Positions 39,985 through 47,540 of a stretch of 47,540 nucleotides of DNA are shown one piece after another (positions within the stretch are counted from its first letter, which is position 1; every line of letters starts with the position of its first letter). A program made the translations under genes and the position numbers. This DNA comes from JAQBDA01 sp964525785. GTDB lineage: Bacteria; Chloroflexota; Anaerolineae; Anaerolineales; UBA4823. The notes beneath the pieces were generated by a model. The model made no database searches. It was not told the origin of the DNA and was given only the letters and a program-made list of their open reading frames with translations. The stretch is from positions 1 through 47,540 of the forward strand of contig CAZGIX010000010.1 in assembly GCA_964525785.1 (NCBI GenBank), in the 5' to 3' direction.

Positions 39985-40836
39985 ATGGACGTAAGAGCAT
40001 ATTTAGAGCGCATCAACTATCACGGTCCGACAGATCCTACACTGCAGACGTTACGAGCCTTGCACAAGGCCCATATTGAAGCAGTGCCTTTCGAGAACCT
40101 GGATATCCCATCCGGACGGTGGATCAATATCGACACTGAGAGTCTTTTCGATAAGATCGTGAAACAGCGCCGGGGAGGTTTTTGCTTCGAGCTGAACGGG
40201 GCTTTTGCTGCGCTGTTGGAGGCCTTGGGATACAAGGTCGACCGGCTCTCTGCCAGGATGAGAAATGAGGCTGGGGGATTTGGAATGGAGTTTGGCCATC
40301 TGACCCTCATGGTCCATCTCGAAGAGCGTTGGCTGACGGATGTCACCGTATCCCTCTACGAACCCATCCGCATTGACGAGCGTGGCGAGCAAGTCCAGGA
40401 TCGAGGGCGCTACCGCATCGTCGAAGACGGGACAAATCTGATCTATCAGCATTATTTGGATGGCGAATGGATTCCGCATTTCAGGTTTAGTCTACAAGCC
40501 TACCAGATGGCTGACTTCTTAGAGGCCTGCAAATACACCCAGACTTCGCCGGAATCCTGGTTCACGCAGCGGCGAGTCTGCTCCAGGGTCACCCCTCAGG
40601 GTCGGGTTACATTGAGCGATATGAAGCTGATTATCACCTCGGGCGGCGGTAAAGAGGAGTACCCATTGGAGGACGATGCGGATTACCATCGGGCTTTGTG
40701 GGAGCATTTCGGCATCGTCCTGCCGAAACCTGTGACTACAAGCGCTCCAGCAGCTTCTTCGGCTGGCGTGCGAACGCCTCCAGGGGCAGTTTACCCAATG
40801 TCAGGTCGAGCAGCGTTTGGTTCAACAGCCGGTTGA
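39985..40836 (+). CDS. nat: Arylamine N-acetyltransferase
   Basis: 283 residues. The catalytic triad of the NAT family is visible: Cys in KQRRGGFCFELNGAF, His in FGMEFGHLTLMV and Asp in WLTDVTVS. The N-terminus ALHKAHIEAVPFENLDI is typical. These enzymes move an acetyl group from acetyl-CoA to aromatic amines, hydrazines or hydroxylamines; the natural substrate in bacteria is often unknown. GAGG precedes the ATG. The family normally ends near HFGIVLPKP (residue about 248), but here the frame runs on for about 35 residues, overlapping the convergent panE-like gene by about 100 bp. The tail composition (Ala, Ser, Gly, Pro) suggests it is antisense read-through rather than a domain. Confidence 0.9.
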   Translation: MDVRAYLERINYHGPTDPTLQTLRALHKAHIEAVPFENLDIPSGRWINIDTESLFDKIVKQRRGGFCFELNGAFAALLEALGYKVDRLSARMRNEAGGFGMEFGHLTLMVHLEERWLTDVTVSLYEPIRIDERGEQVQDRGRYRIVEDGTNLIYQHYLDGEWIPHFRFSLQAYQMADFLEACKYTQTSPESWFTQRRVCSRVTPQGRVTLSDMKLIITSGGGKEEYPLEDDADYHRALWEHFGIVLPKPVTTSAPAASSAGVRTPPGAVYPMSGRAAFGSTAG

Positions 40837-41785
40837 CCGGCGTTTTTACGCCGGACTTCTCCCCGAAGCGCACCACCGCCCCGTTGAGGTAATCCACCTC
40901 GCTGCGCCCGCGCCCGCTGTGCAGATCGATATGAAAGGAAGGCATCTTGCCGCCGCGCCCGCCGCCTACGGCCTTGACCAGCAGCGGTCTGGAGATCCCC
41001 GGCGGCAGCCAGTGCACGGCAAACGCCAGCGCCGGTACCGGAGTGCCCGGAAGATTGACTGTCCGGATTCCCTGGGCCGCCATCACCCGCAGCGCTTCTC
41101 GCAGCTGCTCCACCTCCAGCCGGTACAGGTCGCGGTCGGCGAACACCTCTGCCGGGGTCATATCCAGGATCGCGGAGGTGGCGTTCGCCAGCAGGTTGGT
41201 GAGCATCTTCGACCATTTCATGTCGGCTGCTTTCGGATACAACCGGGCATTCAAGCCAACCGCATTGAACGCCTCAACCAGCCTGCCCGATAGCAGGTGA
41301 CCGGCGGCGATGCCGGCGCCGCGCTTGCGCTCCAGGACGATATCTCCGGCTGCTCGCCGCCCGACTGCACTGGTCAGCGTGCCAGGGATGACTTTTCCCT
41401 TGCCGAAAGCCTCTTCCAGGATGACCTCGTTCTCCACGCCGTTCTGCAGGCACAGGATGGGGGGCAGCGAATCCCTTCCGGAGGCTAAGGATTGGACCCC
41501 TGCCAGAGTGTCATAGGCCTTCAGGGCGAAAAGGGCGATATCGTAGGGGCCGCTCTCCGATGCCTCCGCCAGGCTGGCTGCCACGTACGGTTCAGAAATG
41601 CGCTGCACCGAACCACCGATCTCCAGGCGCAGGCCGCGCTGGCGCAGCTCCTGCGCTACTTGAGGCTGTTCCAGGAAAACCACCCGGCTGCCGTTCAATG
41701 CCAGGCTGCCGCCGATATAGGTGCCGATCGCCCCGGCGCCGATGGAGAGCACCCGCAGGGGTGGAAGGGTAGACTCAGTCATCAT
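40736..41785 (-). CDS. panE: 2-dehydropantoate 2-reductase (ketopantoate reductase)
   Basis: About 349 residues. It reduces ketopantoate to pantoate with NADPH in CoA synthesis. The Rossmann motif is LSIGAGAIGTYIGGSLALNG; further conserved parts are FALKAYDT, LCLQNGVENE, KWSKMLTNLLANATSAI (substrate-binding Lys and Asn) and the C-terminal SFHIDLHSGRGRSEVDYLNG. Start is uncertain by a few codons: GTG at 41791, ATG at 41785 or ATG at 41782, all just after the upstream stop. Related family members act on other 2-oxo acids. Its 3' end overlaps the convergent nat gene by about 100 bp. Confidence 0.92.
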   Translation of the reverse strand: MMTESTLPPLRVLSIGAGAIGTYIGGSLALNGSRVVFLEQPQVAQELRQRGLRLEIGGSVQRISEPYVAASLAEASESGPYDIALFALKAYDTLAGVQSLASGRDSLPPILCLQNGVENEVILEEAFGKGKVIPGTLTSAVGRRAAGDIVLERKRGAGIAAGHLLSGRLVEAFNAVGLNARLYPKAADMKWSKMLTNLLANATSAILDMTPAEVFADRDLYRLEVEQLREALRVMAAQGIRTVNLPGTPVPALAFAVHWLPPGISRPLLVKAVGGGRGGKMPSFHIDLHSGRGRSEVDYLNGAVVRFGEKSGVKTPVNRLLNQTLLDLTLGKLPLEAFARQPKKLLERL

Positions 41786-41794
41786 CAGCACCCA

Positions 41795-42442
41795 TCAATC
41801 ATAGCCTTCCCAATGCGAGCGCTCGTTTATCCCGATGACCCTCCAGATATGGTCGGCGGGCGAATAAGTCAGCGTGGCGTAGGCTGTGTTCAGGAAGAGA
41901 AAGCGCGCCCCGCGAAGTTCTGCCTGTGGGGCGATGCCCAGCATGGCGTATAAGGCCATGTTGAGAATGCCGCCATGGGAAACAACCAGGCAGCGGCCAG
42001 CCGGGTGGCGCAGCAGGTGCTGGACTGCCTGGCAGCCGCGTAGGTACAGCTCCCACAATCCTTCGCCGGTCTCTCCAACGGGCTGATAGGGGAGAGCGTA
42101 CAGCGGACGCCGCGCGTTTTGGAATGCTTCCTCGACCGGCAGACCGGAGAGCACGCCGTAGTTGCGCTCCACCCACAGCGGGTCGAGCTCGACCGGCAAA
42201 TCCAGGCTGGCGGCGATGATTTCGGCAGTCTCCCGGGCTCGAATCAACGGGCTGGAGATGATGTGATCGAAAGAGCGCCCGCCTGCCAGCCAGCGCTCTG
42301 CCAGGGAGTGCGCCTGTTGGCGCCCGGTCTCCGTCAGGGGATAATCCGCCTGCCCCTGCACGCGGCCTTCGGAGTTGCCGACCGATTCGCCGTGGCGCAG
42401 CAGGGTGATGTGGTAATTGTCGGGATTGAGGGTCGATGACAT
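41795..42442 (-). CDS. Histidine phosphatase family protein
   Basis: 215 residues. The catalytic His lies in ITLLRHGESVGNSEGRVQG (the LRHGES motif), with the second His in LVVSHGGILNMALY and SSPLIRARETAEIIA in between, all typical of phosphoglycerate-mutase-like phosphatases. The metabolite is unknown (candidates include cobalamin-type or sugar-phosphate phosphatases). It sits four bases before the panE-like gene and 51 bp after lysA on the same strand, so it is likely in that transcript. Confidence 0.92.
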   Translation of the reverse strand: MSSTLNPDNYHITLLRHGESVGNSEGRVQGQADYPLTETGRQQAHSLAERWLAGGRSFDHIISSPLIRARETAEIIAASLDLPVELDPLWVERNYGVLSGLPVEEAFQNARRPLYALPYQPVGETGEGLWELYLRGCQAVQHLLRHPAGRCLVVSHGGILNMALYAMLGIAPQAELRGARFLFLNTAYATLTYSPADHIWRVIGINERSHWEGYD

Positions 42443-42493
42443 TGGGTTGGTTAGGCGGTAAGTGAAATGGAAATATGTTGCCTCGGTTTGGAT

Positions 42494-43831
42494 TTAAGTC
42501 AATGGCAGGTCGCGCCGCAGCAGGTCCTGGAGGTCCTGCCGGGCCTGGATCAGGCGCGCCTGGCCCTCATCCAGCCAGATAACCGCCGGCTTGAGCGCCC
42601 CATTGTAATTGCTGCTCATGCTCAGCTGGTACGCTCCGCTGGCGGGCACGGCGATGAGCTCGCCCGGCTGCATCTCGGGCATGGGCAGGTCTTCGATGAG
42701 CACATCCCCGCTCTCGCAGTACGGCCCACCCATCCAGGCCCCTCCGGCAAATGGGCGTTCGAGCTTTTCAACCGGCAGTGCTGTGTAGCGCGCCCCGTAC
42801 AGCGCCGGGCGAATGTTATCCGCTATTCCGCCATCCAGGAGCAGCCAGCGCCGGTGGGGCGTGTGCTTCACCGTCCCCAGCCGGTAGATGGAGACCGCGG
42901 CACGCGCCACCAGGCTGCGTCCAGGCTCGAGCTGCAGCTGTGGCAGCGGCAGGCCCTTCGCATTACATCCAGCCTGGATATGACCGGCGATGAAGCCGAC
43001 GTACTGCTCCACGCCCGCCAGCGGCAGGTCAGCCTCGTGATAAGCCACGCTCCACCCGCCACCCGGGCATAAGACCTGGGGAAGCCAGCCCAACCGGCTT
43101 TGCAGGTGTACGCAGAAATCCAGCGTTTGCTCCAAAGCTGGCGCCAGCGGGGCGGGATCGTGAAAATGTGAGCCCAGGTGGAAGTGCAGCCCGGTCAGCG
43201 GCAGCCCCTCCACCAGGCAGGTTTCTACTGCAAGTTCGGCATCCTGTAAATCCATGCCAAACTTGCTGTCCTCCTGCCCGGTCTGCGTATAGGCATGGGT
43301 ATCCACAGCCAGACCCGGCCTCAGACGCAGCCACAGGTCCGGGAACGGGCCAGCAGTCCCTTTTTCAAGCTCAATCAGGTGCTTCAGCTCCGGCAGGTTG
43401 TCCACCACCAGGACTATGGCATGCTCCACGGCAGCCTGCAGATCGACCTGGCTCTTGTTAACTCCGTGCACCAGGATGCGCTCGCGCGGCGCGCCACCCG
43501 CCCGGGCGATGGCGATCTCGTTTGCCCCGGTGCAGTCCAGCCACAGTTCATGGCGCTGCGCCCACTGCACCAGGGCTGTACACAGGTAAGCCTTTCCGGC
43601 GTAAGTGATTGCGGATTGGCCCGCATAGGAGCGTCGCAATGCCTCCCGGTAATCATGCACACAGGCATCCAGCGTGCTGCAGTCGAACAAGTACAGCGGC
43701 GTGCCGTACTCCTCCGCCAGTGCCGTCAGGCTGCAGCCGGCGATCTCCAGCTGACTGCCCCCGTCCTGCTCGCGGATCTGTGTGCTGAGTGGGAAGATCT
43801 CCAGACGCCTTCTTACCAGGTCATCGATCAT
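42494..43831 (-). CDS. lysA: Diaminopimelate decarboxylase
   Basis: 445 residues from the ATG at 43831, preferred because GCAGG lies six bases upstream and it follows directly on the fmt stop; a GTG at 43858 is possible. It makes L-lysine from meso-diaminopimelate with PLP. PLP Lys in ITYAGKAYLC (about residue 80), SKFGMDLQDAE, LHFHLGSHFHD, PGGGW, EPGRSLVARAAVSIY, DGGIADNIRPALYGARYTAL and the catalytic Cys in GPYCESGDVL are all present. Other fold-III decarboxylases are less likely given these motifs. Confidence 0.93.
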   Translation of the reverse strand: MIDDLVRRRLEIFPLSTQIREQDGGSQLEIAGCSLTALAEEYGTPLYLFDCSTLDACVHDYREALRRSYAGQSAITYAGKAYLCTALVQWAQRHELWLDCTGANEIAIARAGGAPRERILVHGVNKSQVDLQAAVEHAIVLVVDNLPELKHLIELEKGTAGPFPDLWLRLRPGLAVDTHAYTQTGQEDSKFGMDLQDAELAVETCLVEGLPLTGLHFHLGSHFHDPAPLAPALEQTLDFCVHLQSRLGWLPQVLCPGGGWSVAYHEADLPLAGVEQYVGFIAGHIQAGCNAKGLPLPQLQLEPGRSLVARAAVSIYRLGTVKHTPHRRWLLLDGGIADNIRPALYGARYTALPVEKLERPFAGGAWMGGPYCESGDVLIEDLPMPEMQPGELIAVPASGAYQLSMSSNYNGALKPAVIWLDEGQARLIQARQDLQDLLRRDLPLT

Positions 43832-43833
43832 GC

Positions 43834-44760
43834 TCAACCTGCCGGGCGGCTGCCCCACTCCCGCGCCCCGTGCAGGTAAACCTCCCCGCTCATCGGGCGC
43901 TTTCCCGCGGGCTGGACCTCATCCAGGACCAGCCAGCCCTCCTTGCAGGCTACGGCTGGCAAGCCGGCATGTACCGCCGTCATGCCCGGCTCGAGCGACG
44001 CACCACCCACCGCGTGTGCACGGTGGACCTTCAAGATTTGACCAATCCAGGCGGTGTACGCGCCGGGCCAGGGATTGAAGGCTCGCACCCGTCGCGCTAA
44101 CGCCTCGGAGGTCTCGCAGAAATCCAGGCGCCCGTCGTCTTTCTTCAGCATTGGGGCATACGTAGCGCCCTGCTCATCCTGTGCTCGCGGGGTGATCTCG
44201 CCGTGCAGATAGCCCGGCAGTGTGTCCATCAGAAGATCTGCGCCCAGGGAGGCCAGGCGTTCCCCCAGGCTGACGCCCGTATCCGTAGGCAGGATGGGGA
44301 TGAGGCGCTGAGCCAGTACAGGCCCGGTATCCACACCGGGATCCATACGCATGATCGTCACCCCCGTTTGGGCATCGTTGTTCAGGATGGCGGCTTGCAC
44401 CGGGGTTGCCCCGCGCCAGCGCGGCAGAAGCGAGGCATGCACGTTGACGCAGCCGAAAGGCGGCATGTTTAGCACTGCCGGGCGCAGGATCTGCCCGAAA
44501 GCCGCCACCACGATCGCGTCTGGCGCCCATTCCTGCAGCTGCTGCATGGCTGCCGGCTCTTTCAGACGCTCGGGCTGGATAACCGGCAGCACCAGCTCCT
44601 GTGCCAGCACCTTGACCGCCGGAGGGGTCAGGGCGCGGCCTCGACCTGCCGGACGGTCTGGCTGGGTGACCACGCCGACCACGTTATAGCCTGCCGCCAG
44701 TGCTCGCAGGCTGGGTAAGGCAAACTCGGGCGATCCCATGAAGACGATGCGGAATGTCAT
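43834..44760 (-). CDS. fmt: Methionyl-tRNA formyltransferase
   Basis: 308 residues, normal length. It formylates initiator methionyl-tRNA using 10-formyl-tetrahydrofolate. Motifs: RIVFMGSPEFALPSLRAL, TQPDRPAGRGRALTPPAVK, NVHASLLPRWRGATPVQAAI (catalytic Asn/His) and DTGPVLAQR, then a C-terminal OB-type tRNA-binding domain. A TAAAAT box lies 7 nt before the ATG with no Shine-Dalgarno, suggesting a leaderless message. The lysA gene follows directly. Confidence 0.97.
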   Translation of the reverse strand: MTFRIVFMGSPEFALPSLRALAAGYNVVGVVTQPDRPAGRGRALTPPAVKVLAQELVLPVIQPERLKEPAAMQQLQEWAPDAIVVAAFGQILRPAVLNMPPFGCVNVHASLLPRWRGATPVQAAILNNDAQTGVTIMRMDPGVDTGPVLAQRLIPILPTDTGVSLGERLASLGADLLMDTLPGYLHGEITPRAQDEQGATYAPMLKKDDGRLDFCETSEALARRVRAFNPWPGAYTAWIGQILKVHRAHAVGGASLEPGMTAVHAGLPAVACKEGWLVLDEVQPAGKRPMSGEVYLHGAREWGSRPAG

Positions 44761-44767
44761 GCGGGAG

Positions 44768-44773
44768 ATTTTA
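44768..44773 (-). promoter_or_regulatory. -10 box 7 nt before fmt (leaderless type)
   Basis: TAAAAT on the minus strand (within TGTGTTAAAATC), with 7 nt to the fmt ATG, the same spacing as at ruvB and the AlkZ-related gene. No -35 consensus. Confidence 0.4.
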
Positions 44774-44914
44774 ACACATCCATTGCTCTCGAAAACCCTA
44801 TCCGGTCATCAGAGAACAGTGAACTGCGTGACATCAGCAAAAGGATTAATCACAGGGTTGTAGTGAATACTCTTTCAACCCGGCACGAGGGGTAAATGAA
44901 TAGCCTGTTCTTTG

Positions 44915-46111
44915 TCAATCGTTATCAGAATAGGTGATATCGACGGCTCCCAGTTTACGAGCCGCAGCCAGGCTGGCAGCCTCGTCCTCGATCTGGTTTT
45001 GAAGGGATCTGAGATCGGGAGAGACCCAATCGATGACCATTTCCATGCGTCTCCCTTTTTCCCTGGCGCGCCAGGTGCCTGCCAGGCGACCATCCGCAAG
45101 GATGGCGCCCGGGCTGCCGGCTGCTCGCCAGATGCGGCGCTGCCAGGTCACATCGGGGACGAAGGTCCCCCGGTCGCGCAGCTGGAGGAAGGGATCGTGG
45201 GGGGGCAGGAAACGGATGCCCTGCGCCTCCGGTGGGGATAGGAATACCTCGACATCTTGCTGCAGGAGCCAGGTTTCCTGCCCACCCAGACCGACCGGCA
45301 CGAGCTCGTCTTCCACCAGCTTCCAGGACCCCGCCGCCTGGAGGGGAGAGATGCCAGCCCATTCCGCCAGATGGCGCGGGGTAGACGGCCCATAGCAGCC
45401 CAGGTAGCGCCTGACCAGCCCGGCGCGCGCAGCCTGGGTATCGACTCGGGCGGGCATGTGACCGAGCCATTCGCTGGTGAGCGATACGTATGCTTTGGAG
45501 CCCTTGCGGACCGTGTGGCAGCACAAGCCCTGCAGGGACAGGACCGGCAGGATGAAGCGCACCAGCGATTCGCCCAGGCTCTGACCGGAGGCGTACCAGG
45601 ATGGCGCCTTCCAGGTTGCCTGCTGCGAGCGGCTTAAGTGAGGTGCAATCCACCTGGCGAGCTCGACCCCCAGCTCATCTTTGGTCAGCATGCGCCCGGC
45701 TAGGATTTCCACCAGCCCCTGAGCTGCCAGCTCGATCCCCCGGGTAGCGCTTATCCCGATCTCCTCCAGGGCTGGCTCGGCTCCGGAGATGAAGCCGCGC
45801 CGCGACTCCTCATCCAGGGGCAGCAGCCCGGCGGTGAAGATAGCCATATCCCCAGCCGGGAATAGGTGCGGTGCCGCCCGCAGGCTCCAACACTGCAGCA
45901 GTGCCTTCTCGCCGGTGAGGGCGCGCTCCAGGTCATCTTCGATCAGATCCGGGAGGCGGGCATGCAGCGCCGGCACGGCTGTGCCAGGCGGGGTGTTTTG
46001 GATGCCGCACGCACCGGCGGCTTGCAGCAGCGCGCCGGGTGCCAGCCTGGCAGCGAGATGGTGGCTGCTCAAACGGAAAGCCTGCGCCTGGTCCAGACTG
46101 GCGTGCATCAT
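44915..46111 (-). CDS. AlkZ-like winged-helix DNA-binding protein
   Basis: 398 residues from the ATG at 46111, with AAAGGG about seven bases upstream; a GTG at 46117 is also possible. Landmarks of the AlkZ family (winged-helix DNA glycosylase fold, PF06224) are the N-terminal AQAFRLSSHHLAARLAP, VPALHARL, RRYLGCYGPSTPRHLAEWAG and the C-terminal LPPHDPFLQLRDRGTFVPD and GAILADGRLAGTWRAREKG. Where active AlkZ enzymes carry a QxQ or QxD pair after the first helix, this protein reads GIQNTPPG, so catalysis is uncertain. Active relatives remove alkylated bases or unhook crosslinks. The gene stands alone between fmt and a divergent unknown gene. Confidence 0.85.
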   Translation of the reverse strand: MMHASLDQAQAFRLSSHHLAARLAPGALLQAAGACGIQNTPPGTAVPALHARLPDLIEDDLERALTGEKALLQCWSLRAAPHLFPAGDMAIFTAGLLPLDEESRRGFISGAEPALEEIGISATRGIELAAQGLVEILAGRMLTKDELGVELARWIAPHLSRSQQATWKAPSWYASGQSLGESLVRFILPVLSLQGLCCHTVRKGSKAYVSLTSEWLGHMPARVDTQAARAGLVRRYLGCYGPSTPRHLAEWAGISPLQAAGSWKLVEDELVPVGLGGQETWLLQQDVEVFLSPPEAQGIRFLPPHDPFLQLRDRGTFVPDVTWQRRIWRAAGSPGAILADGRLAGTWRAREKGRRMEMVIDWVSPDLRSLQNQIEDEAASLAAARKLGAVDITYSDND

Positions 46112-46117
46112 GCACAC

Positions 46118-46433
46118 ACCCTTTCTTGAAAACGCCGGTCAGCATATCGTAAGGTGAGGGATAACCAAACCATAACGCGATCTTCAATATATTGTAAGGA
46201 ATCCAATATGATTAATAAGGTATAATCTGTCTAGACAATGTCTTCAGGTGACTGACTGATCTGCGCTTATCGGTAGCGCCCGATTAGTGTACCGTCGTAG
46301 CTAAGAACAATCAATCGTATTCTACAACCAATCCGGGCGGGTTTTAACAATACTGAGGAGCAGCGATAGACTGCTCTATTTTGCACTCGCAGCACAAGCA
46401 TATAGCCTGATGATAGAAAGGTATCGGTGAGGT
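46118..46433 (+). promoter_or_regulatory. Divergent intergenic region with a likely promoter and structured leader
   Basis: TATAAT at 46221-46226 is followed two bases later by the 10-bp palindrome TGTCTAGACA (46228-46237). The roughly 200-nt leader to the ATG at 46434 holds a long-range pairing, CGCCCGATT (46276-46284) with AATCCGGGCG (46328-46337, one bulged C), followed by GGTTTTAAC. No coding region or known riboswitch is recognised. Confidence 0.4.
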
Positions 46434-46781
46434 ATGATCAAGCAGCAGGTATCATTTTTGGCCCGTAAATATGAATTTGACCTCAGCTATCCGGGCCGCG
46501 CCTTGTGGGTCAAAGATCCCGCTGGTGAAGGGGGGGATCGGGGAGACCTGATTATCTCCGTCCAGCGCCGCGAGGCGTGCTTCGTGATCGGGCACGCCTG
46601 TCCTGACCACCCCGGATTTTGTGTATATTACTCGCCAAACTGGAAGCCCTTGCGCGCATTTAACGATTATGGCTGCCCGATCCGGGACCTGGCTGATGCC
46701 GACCGGGAGATGAGCGAGCTGGTGGGCTACTATCTAAAGAGCGACAAAGCCCGCGTAACACCGCTGGAGGCCGGGTACTGA
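46434..46781 (+). CDS. Small protein of unknown function
   Basis: 115 residues, ATG preceded by GGTGAGG. The sequence is soluble and mixed alpha/beta: QVSFLARKYEFDLSYPGRAL, GDLIISVQRREACFVIGHAC, PGFCVYYSPNWKPLRAFNDY and a C-terminal helix ADADREMSELVGYYLKSD. Three cysteines are present but not in a recognisable metal motif. I do not recognise the family and see no partner gene; it is convergent with the methyltransferase gene 28 bp away. Coding is supported by the ribosome binding site and composition. Confidence 0.65.
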   Translation: MIKQQVSFLARKYEFDLSYPGRALWVKDPAGEGGDRGDLIISVQRREACFVIGHACPDHPGFCVYYSPNWKPLRAFNDYGCPIRDLADADREMSELVGYYLKSDKARVTPLEAGY

Positions 46782-46809
46782 TCAGAGGTCGGATGGGTGC
46801 AGGGCAGGA

Positions 46810-47298
46810 TTAAATTTCCAGGCAGTTTTCAGGGCGGTAAAAGATCGAAGTCCGTTCCCCCTCGGCACCATAGGGCTGGTGCCCGTTAAAATCCAGGCGC
46901 TTGAAACCAAGCGCCTGGAGATGCTGGATGGCGGGCAGGTATTCGCCGCGCTGCGAGTCGTCCAGCAGGATGACCCCCCGCTGCGACAGTGCGCTGGAGG
47001 CAAGCTCGGCGCAGCGCACCCGCTCCCTGCCATCGATGACCACCAGATCATAGCGCTCGCCGCTTTCCAGGATCGCCTGGCAGTAGGCGTCGATATCCCT
47101 CACCGGGCGGTAGAGCAGCTCTACGTTAGAAGGCAGGCTGACCTCGAGCTTGTTGGCGATCTTCGGCTCATGCTCCACCGAGATCACCTGCGCCACGCGG
47201 GCGGCGAAAAAAAGGGTCGAGTAGCCGCTGCCGTACTCGAACAGCAGCATATCATTTTTCAGGCGCTCGTGGAGCAGGGCAATGGCGTTGTGGTTCAT
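46810..47298 (-). CDS. SAM-dependent methyltransferase-like protein, N-terminus unclear
   Basis: 162 residues from the ATG at 47298. A class I methyltransferase core is visible: LLFEYGSGYSTLFFAARV (SAM loop), VISVEHEPKIANKL, YDLVVIDGRERVRCAELA and GVILLDDSQRGEYLPAI, as in FkbM-like or PRTase-like sugar methyltransferases. There is no ribosome binding site before this ATG, and the same frame stays open for 25 more codons upstream (YDLLLAETARLSSMNHN reads like coding sequence) to a stop at 47374-47376 with no ATG, GTG or TTG. A TATAAT box is at 47407-47412. Either the gene has lost its start, uses a rare start codon, or starts internally. Confidence 0.75.
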   Translation of the reverse strand: MNHNAIALLHERLKNDMLLFEYGSGYSTLFFAARVAQVISVEHEPKIANKLEVSLPSNVELLYRPVRDIDAYCQAILESGERYDLVVIDGRERVRCAELASSALSQRGVILLDDSQRGEYLPAIQHLQALGFKRLDFNGHQPYGAEGERTSIFYRPENCLEI

Positions 47299-47429
47299 AG
47301 AAGATAAGCGAGCCGTTTCAGCCAGCAGGAGATCATAGTCTAGATTAATAGCCAGGTGGGCAAGTAGATAAAACTAACCGCCCTGAATTAATGACTTCTA
47401 GGTGGGATTATATCAACAGGGGGGTTAAG

Positions 47430-47474
47430 AAAAACAAAAGGACACGCAAAACTTTGGTTAACCTGCATGTCCTT
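47430..47474 (-). terminator. Terminator downstream of tRNA-Leu
   Basis: On the minus strand, an 11-bp stem with one G-T pair (AAGGACATGCA with TGCGTGTCCTT) is followed by TTGTTTTTC. It begins 8 bp after the tRNA 3' end and is the expected tRNA terminator. Confidence 0.85.
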
Positions 47475-47481
47475 CAGCCAG

Positions 47482-47540
47482 TAGGGCGGGTGGGAGTCGA
47501 ACCCACACGGTATCTCTACCGAAGGATTTTAAGTCCTCTG
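47482..47540 (-). tRNA. tRNA-Leu (anticodon UAA), 5' part outside the window
   Basis: The minus strand shows the 3' part of a class II tRNA: anticodon loop CTTAAAA flanked by AGGA/TCCT (anticodon TAA), a long variable arm with GGTA/TACC, the T-arm GTGGG-TTCGACT-CCCAC and acceptor CCGCCCT plus discriminator A. No CCA is encoded. The long variable arm with a UAA anticodon identifies leucine. Its 5' half is beyond the right edge. Confidence 0.93.

Overview
The window is GC-rich bacterial chromosome, gene-dense, with mostly single-copy housekeeping genes and no phage, IS or CRISPR content. The gene set points to the phylum Chloroflexota, most likely class Anaerolineae: an FhaA/FhaB/FtsW-PBP cell-wall cluster, an ADP-forming acetyl-CoA synthetase beside a BioD-like/DRTGG protein, ruvB-DUF2905-queA, and large secreted LVIVD-repeat and DUF5060 proteins. 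This placement is inference from gene content, not from a marker gene.

Region by region. 1-1186 (+): the end of an OmpR-type response regulator and its histidine kinase. 1242-5886 (-): a cell-envelope cluster fhaA-fhaB-mtnP-ftsW, in which FtsW is fused to a penicillin-binding-protein domain that has lost its catalytic serine. 6143-8023 (+): archease and RtcB, an RNA ligation/repair pair. 8151-9966: a small lipoprotein, a PspC protein and a histone-deacetylase-family amidohydrolase. 10009-11174 (-): ilvE preceded by what looks like a complete transcription attenuator: a 35-codon leader peptide packed with Leu/Ile/Val codons, a rho-independent terminator and competing antiterminator pairings. 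11275-12439 (-): a VapBC toxin-antitoxin pair overlapping a nitroreductase gene. 12570-22194 (-): a long same-strand run of EamA transporter, DRTGG protein, ADP-forming acetyl-CoA synthetase, a repeat-containing membrane-anchored protein, an LLM flavin oxidoreductase, a Lon-type protease and fructose-1,6-bisphosphatase. 22348-27825 (-): SDR, a DUF429-like protein, an AlkZ-related protein and a secreted LVIVD beta-propeller protein. 28054-32525 (-): CDF metal exporter, a secreted glycoside-hydrolase-like protein and uracil phosphoribosyltransferase. 32582-35629 (+): ruvB, DUF2905, queA and a family 5 uracil-DNA glycosylase. 35675-37927 (-): a PAS-GAF-GGDEF diguanylate cyclase and an unknown protein. 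38126-40836 (+): pyrimidine-nucleoside phosphorylase with a strong terminator, then an arylamine N-acetyltransferase behind two inverted repeats. 40736-46111 (-): ketopantoate reductase, a histidine phosphatase, diaminopimelate decarboxylase, methionyl-tRNA formyltransferase and an AlkZ-like winged-helix protein. 46434-47540: an unknown small protein, a methyltransferase with an unclear N-terminus, and a partial tRNA-Leu(UAA) with its terminator.

The most interesting signals are the ilvE attenuator, the FtsW/pseudo-transpeptidase fusion in an actinobacterial-like Fha cluster, and a repeated promoter geometry (TATAAT-like box exactly 7 nt before ATG) that suggests leaderless mRNAs for ruvB, fmt and an AlkZ-related gene. 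Several genes have better-supported starts than the longest possible reading frame, judged by ribosome binding sites; these are noted in the entries.
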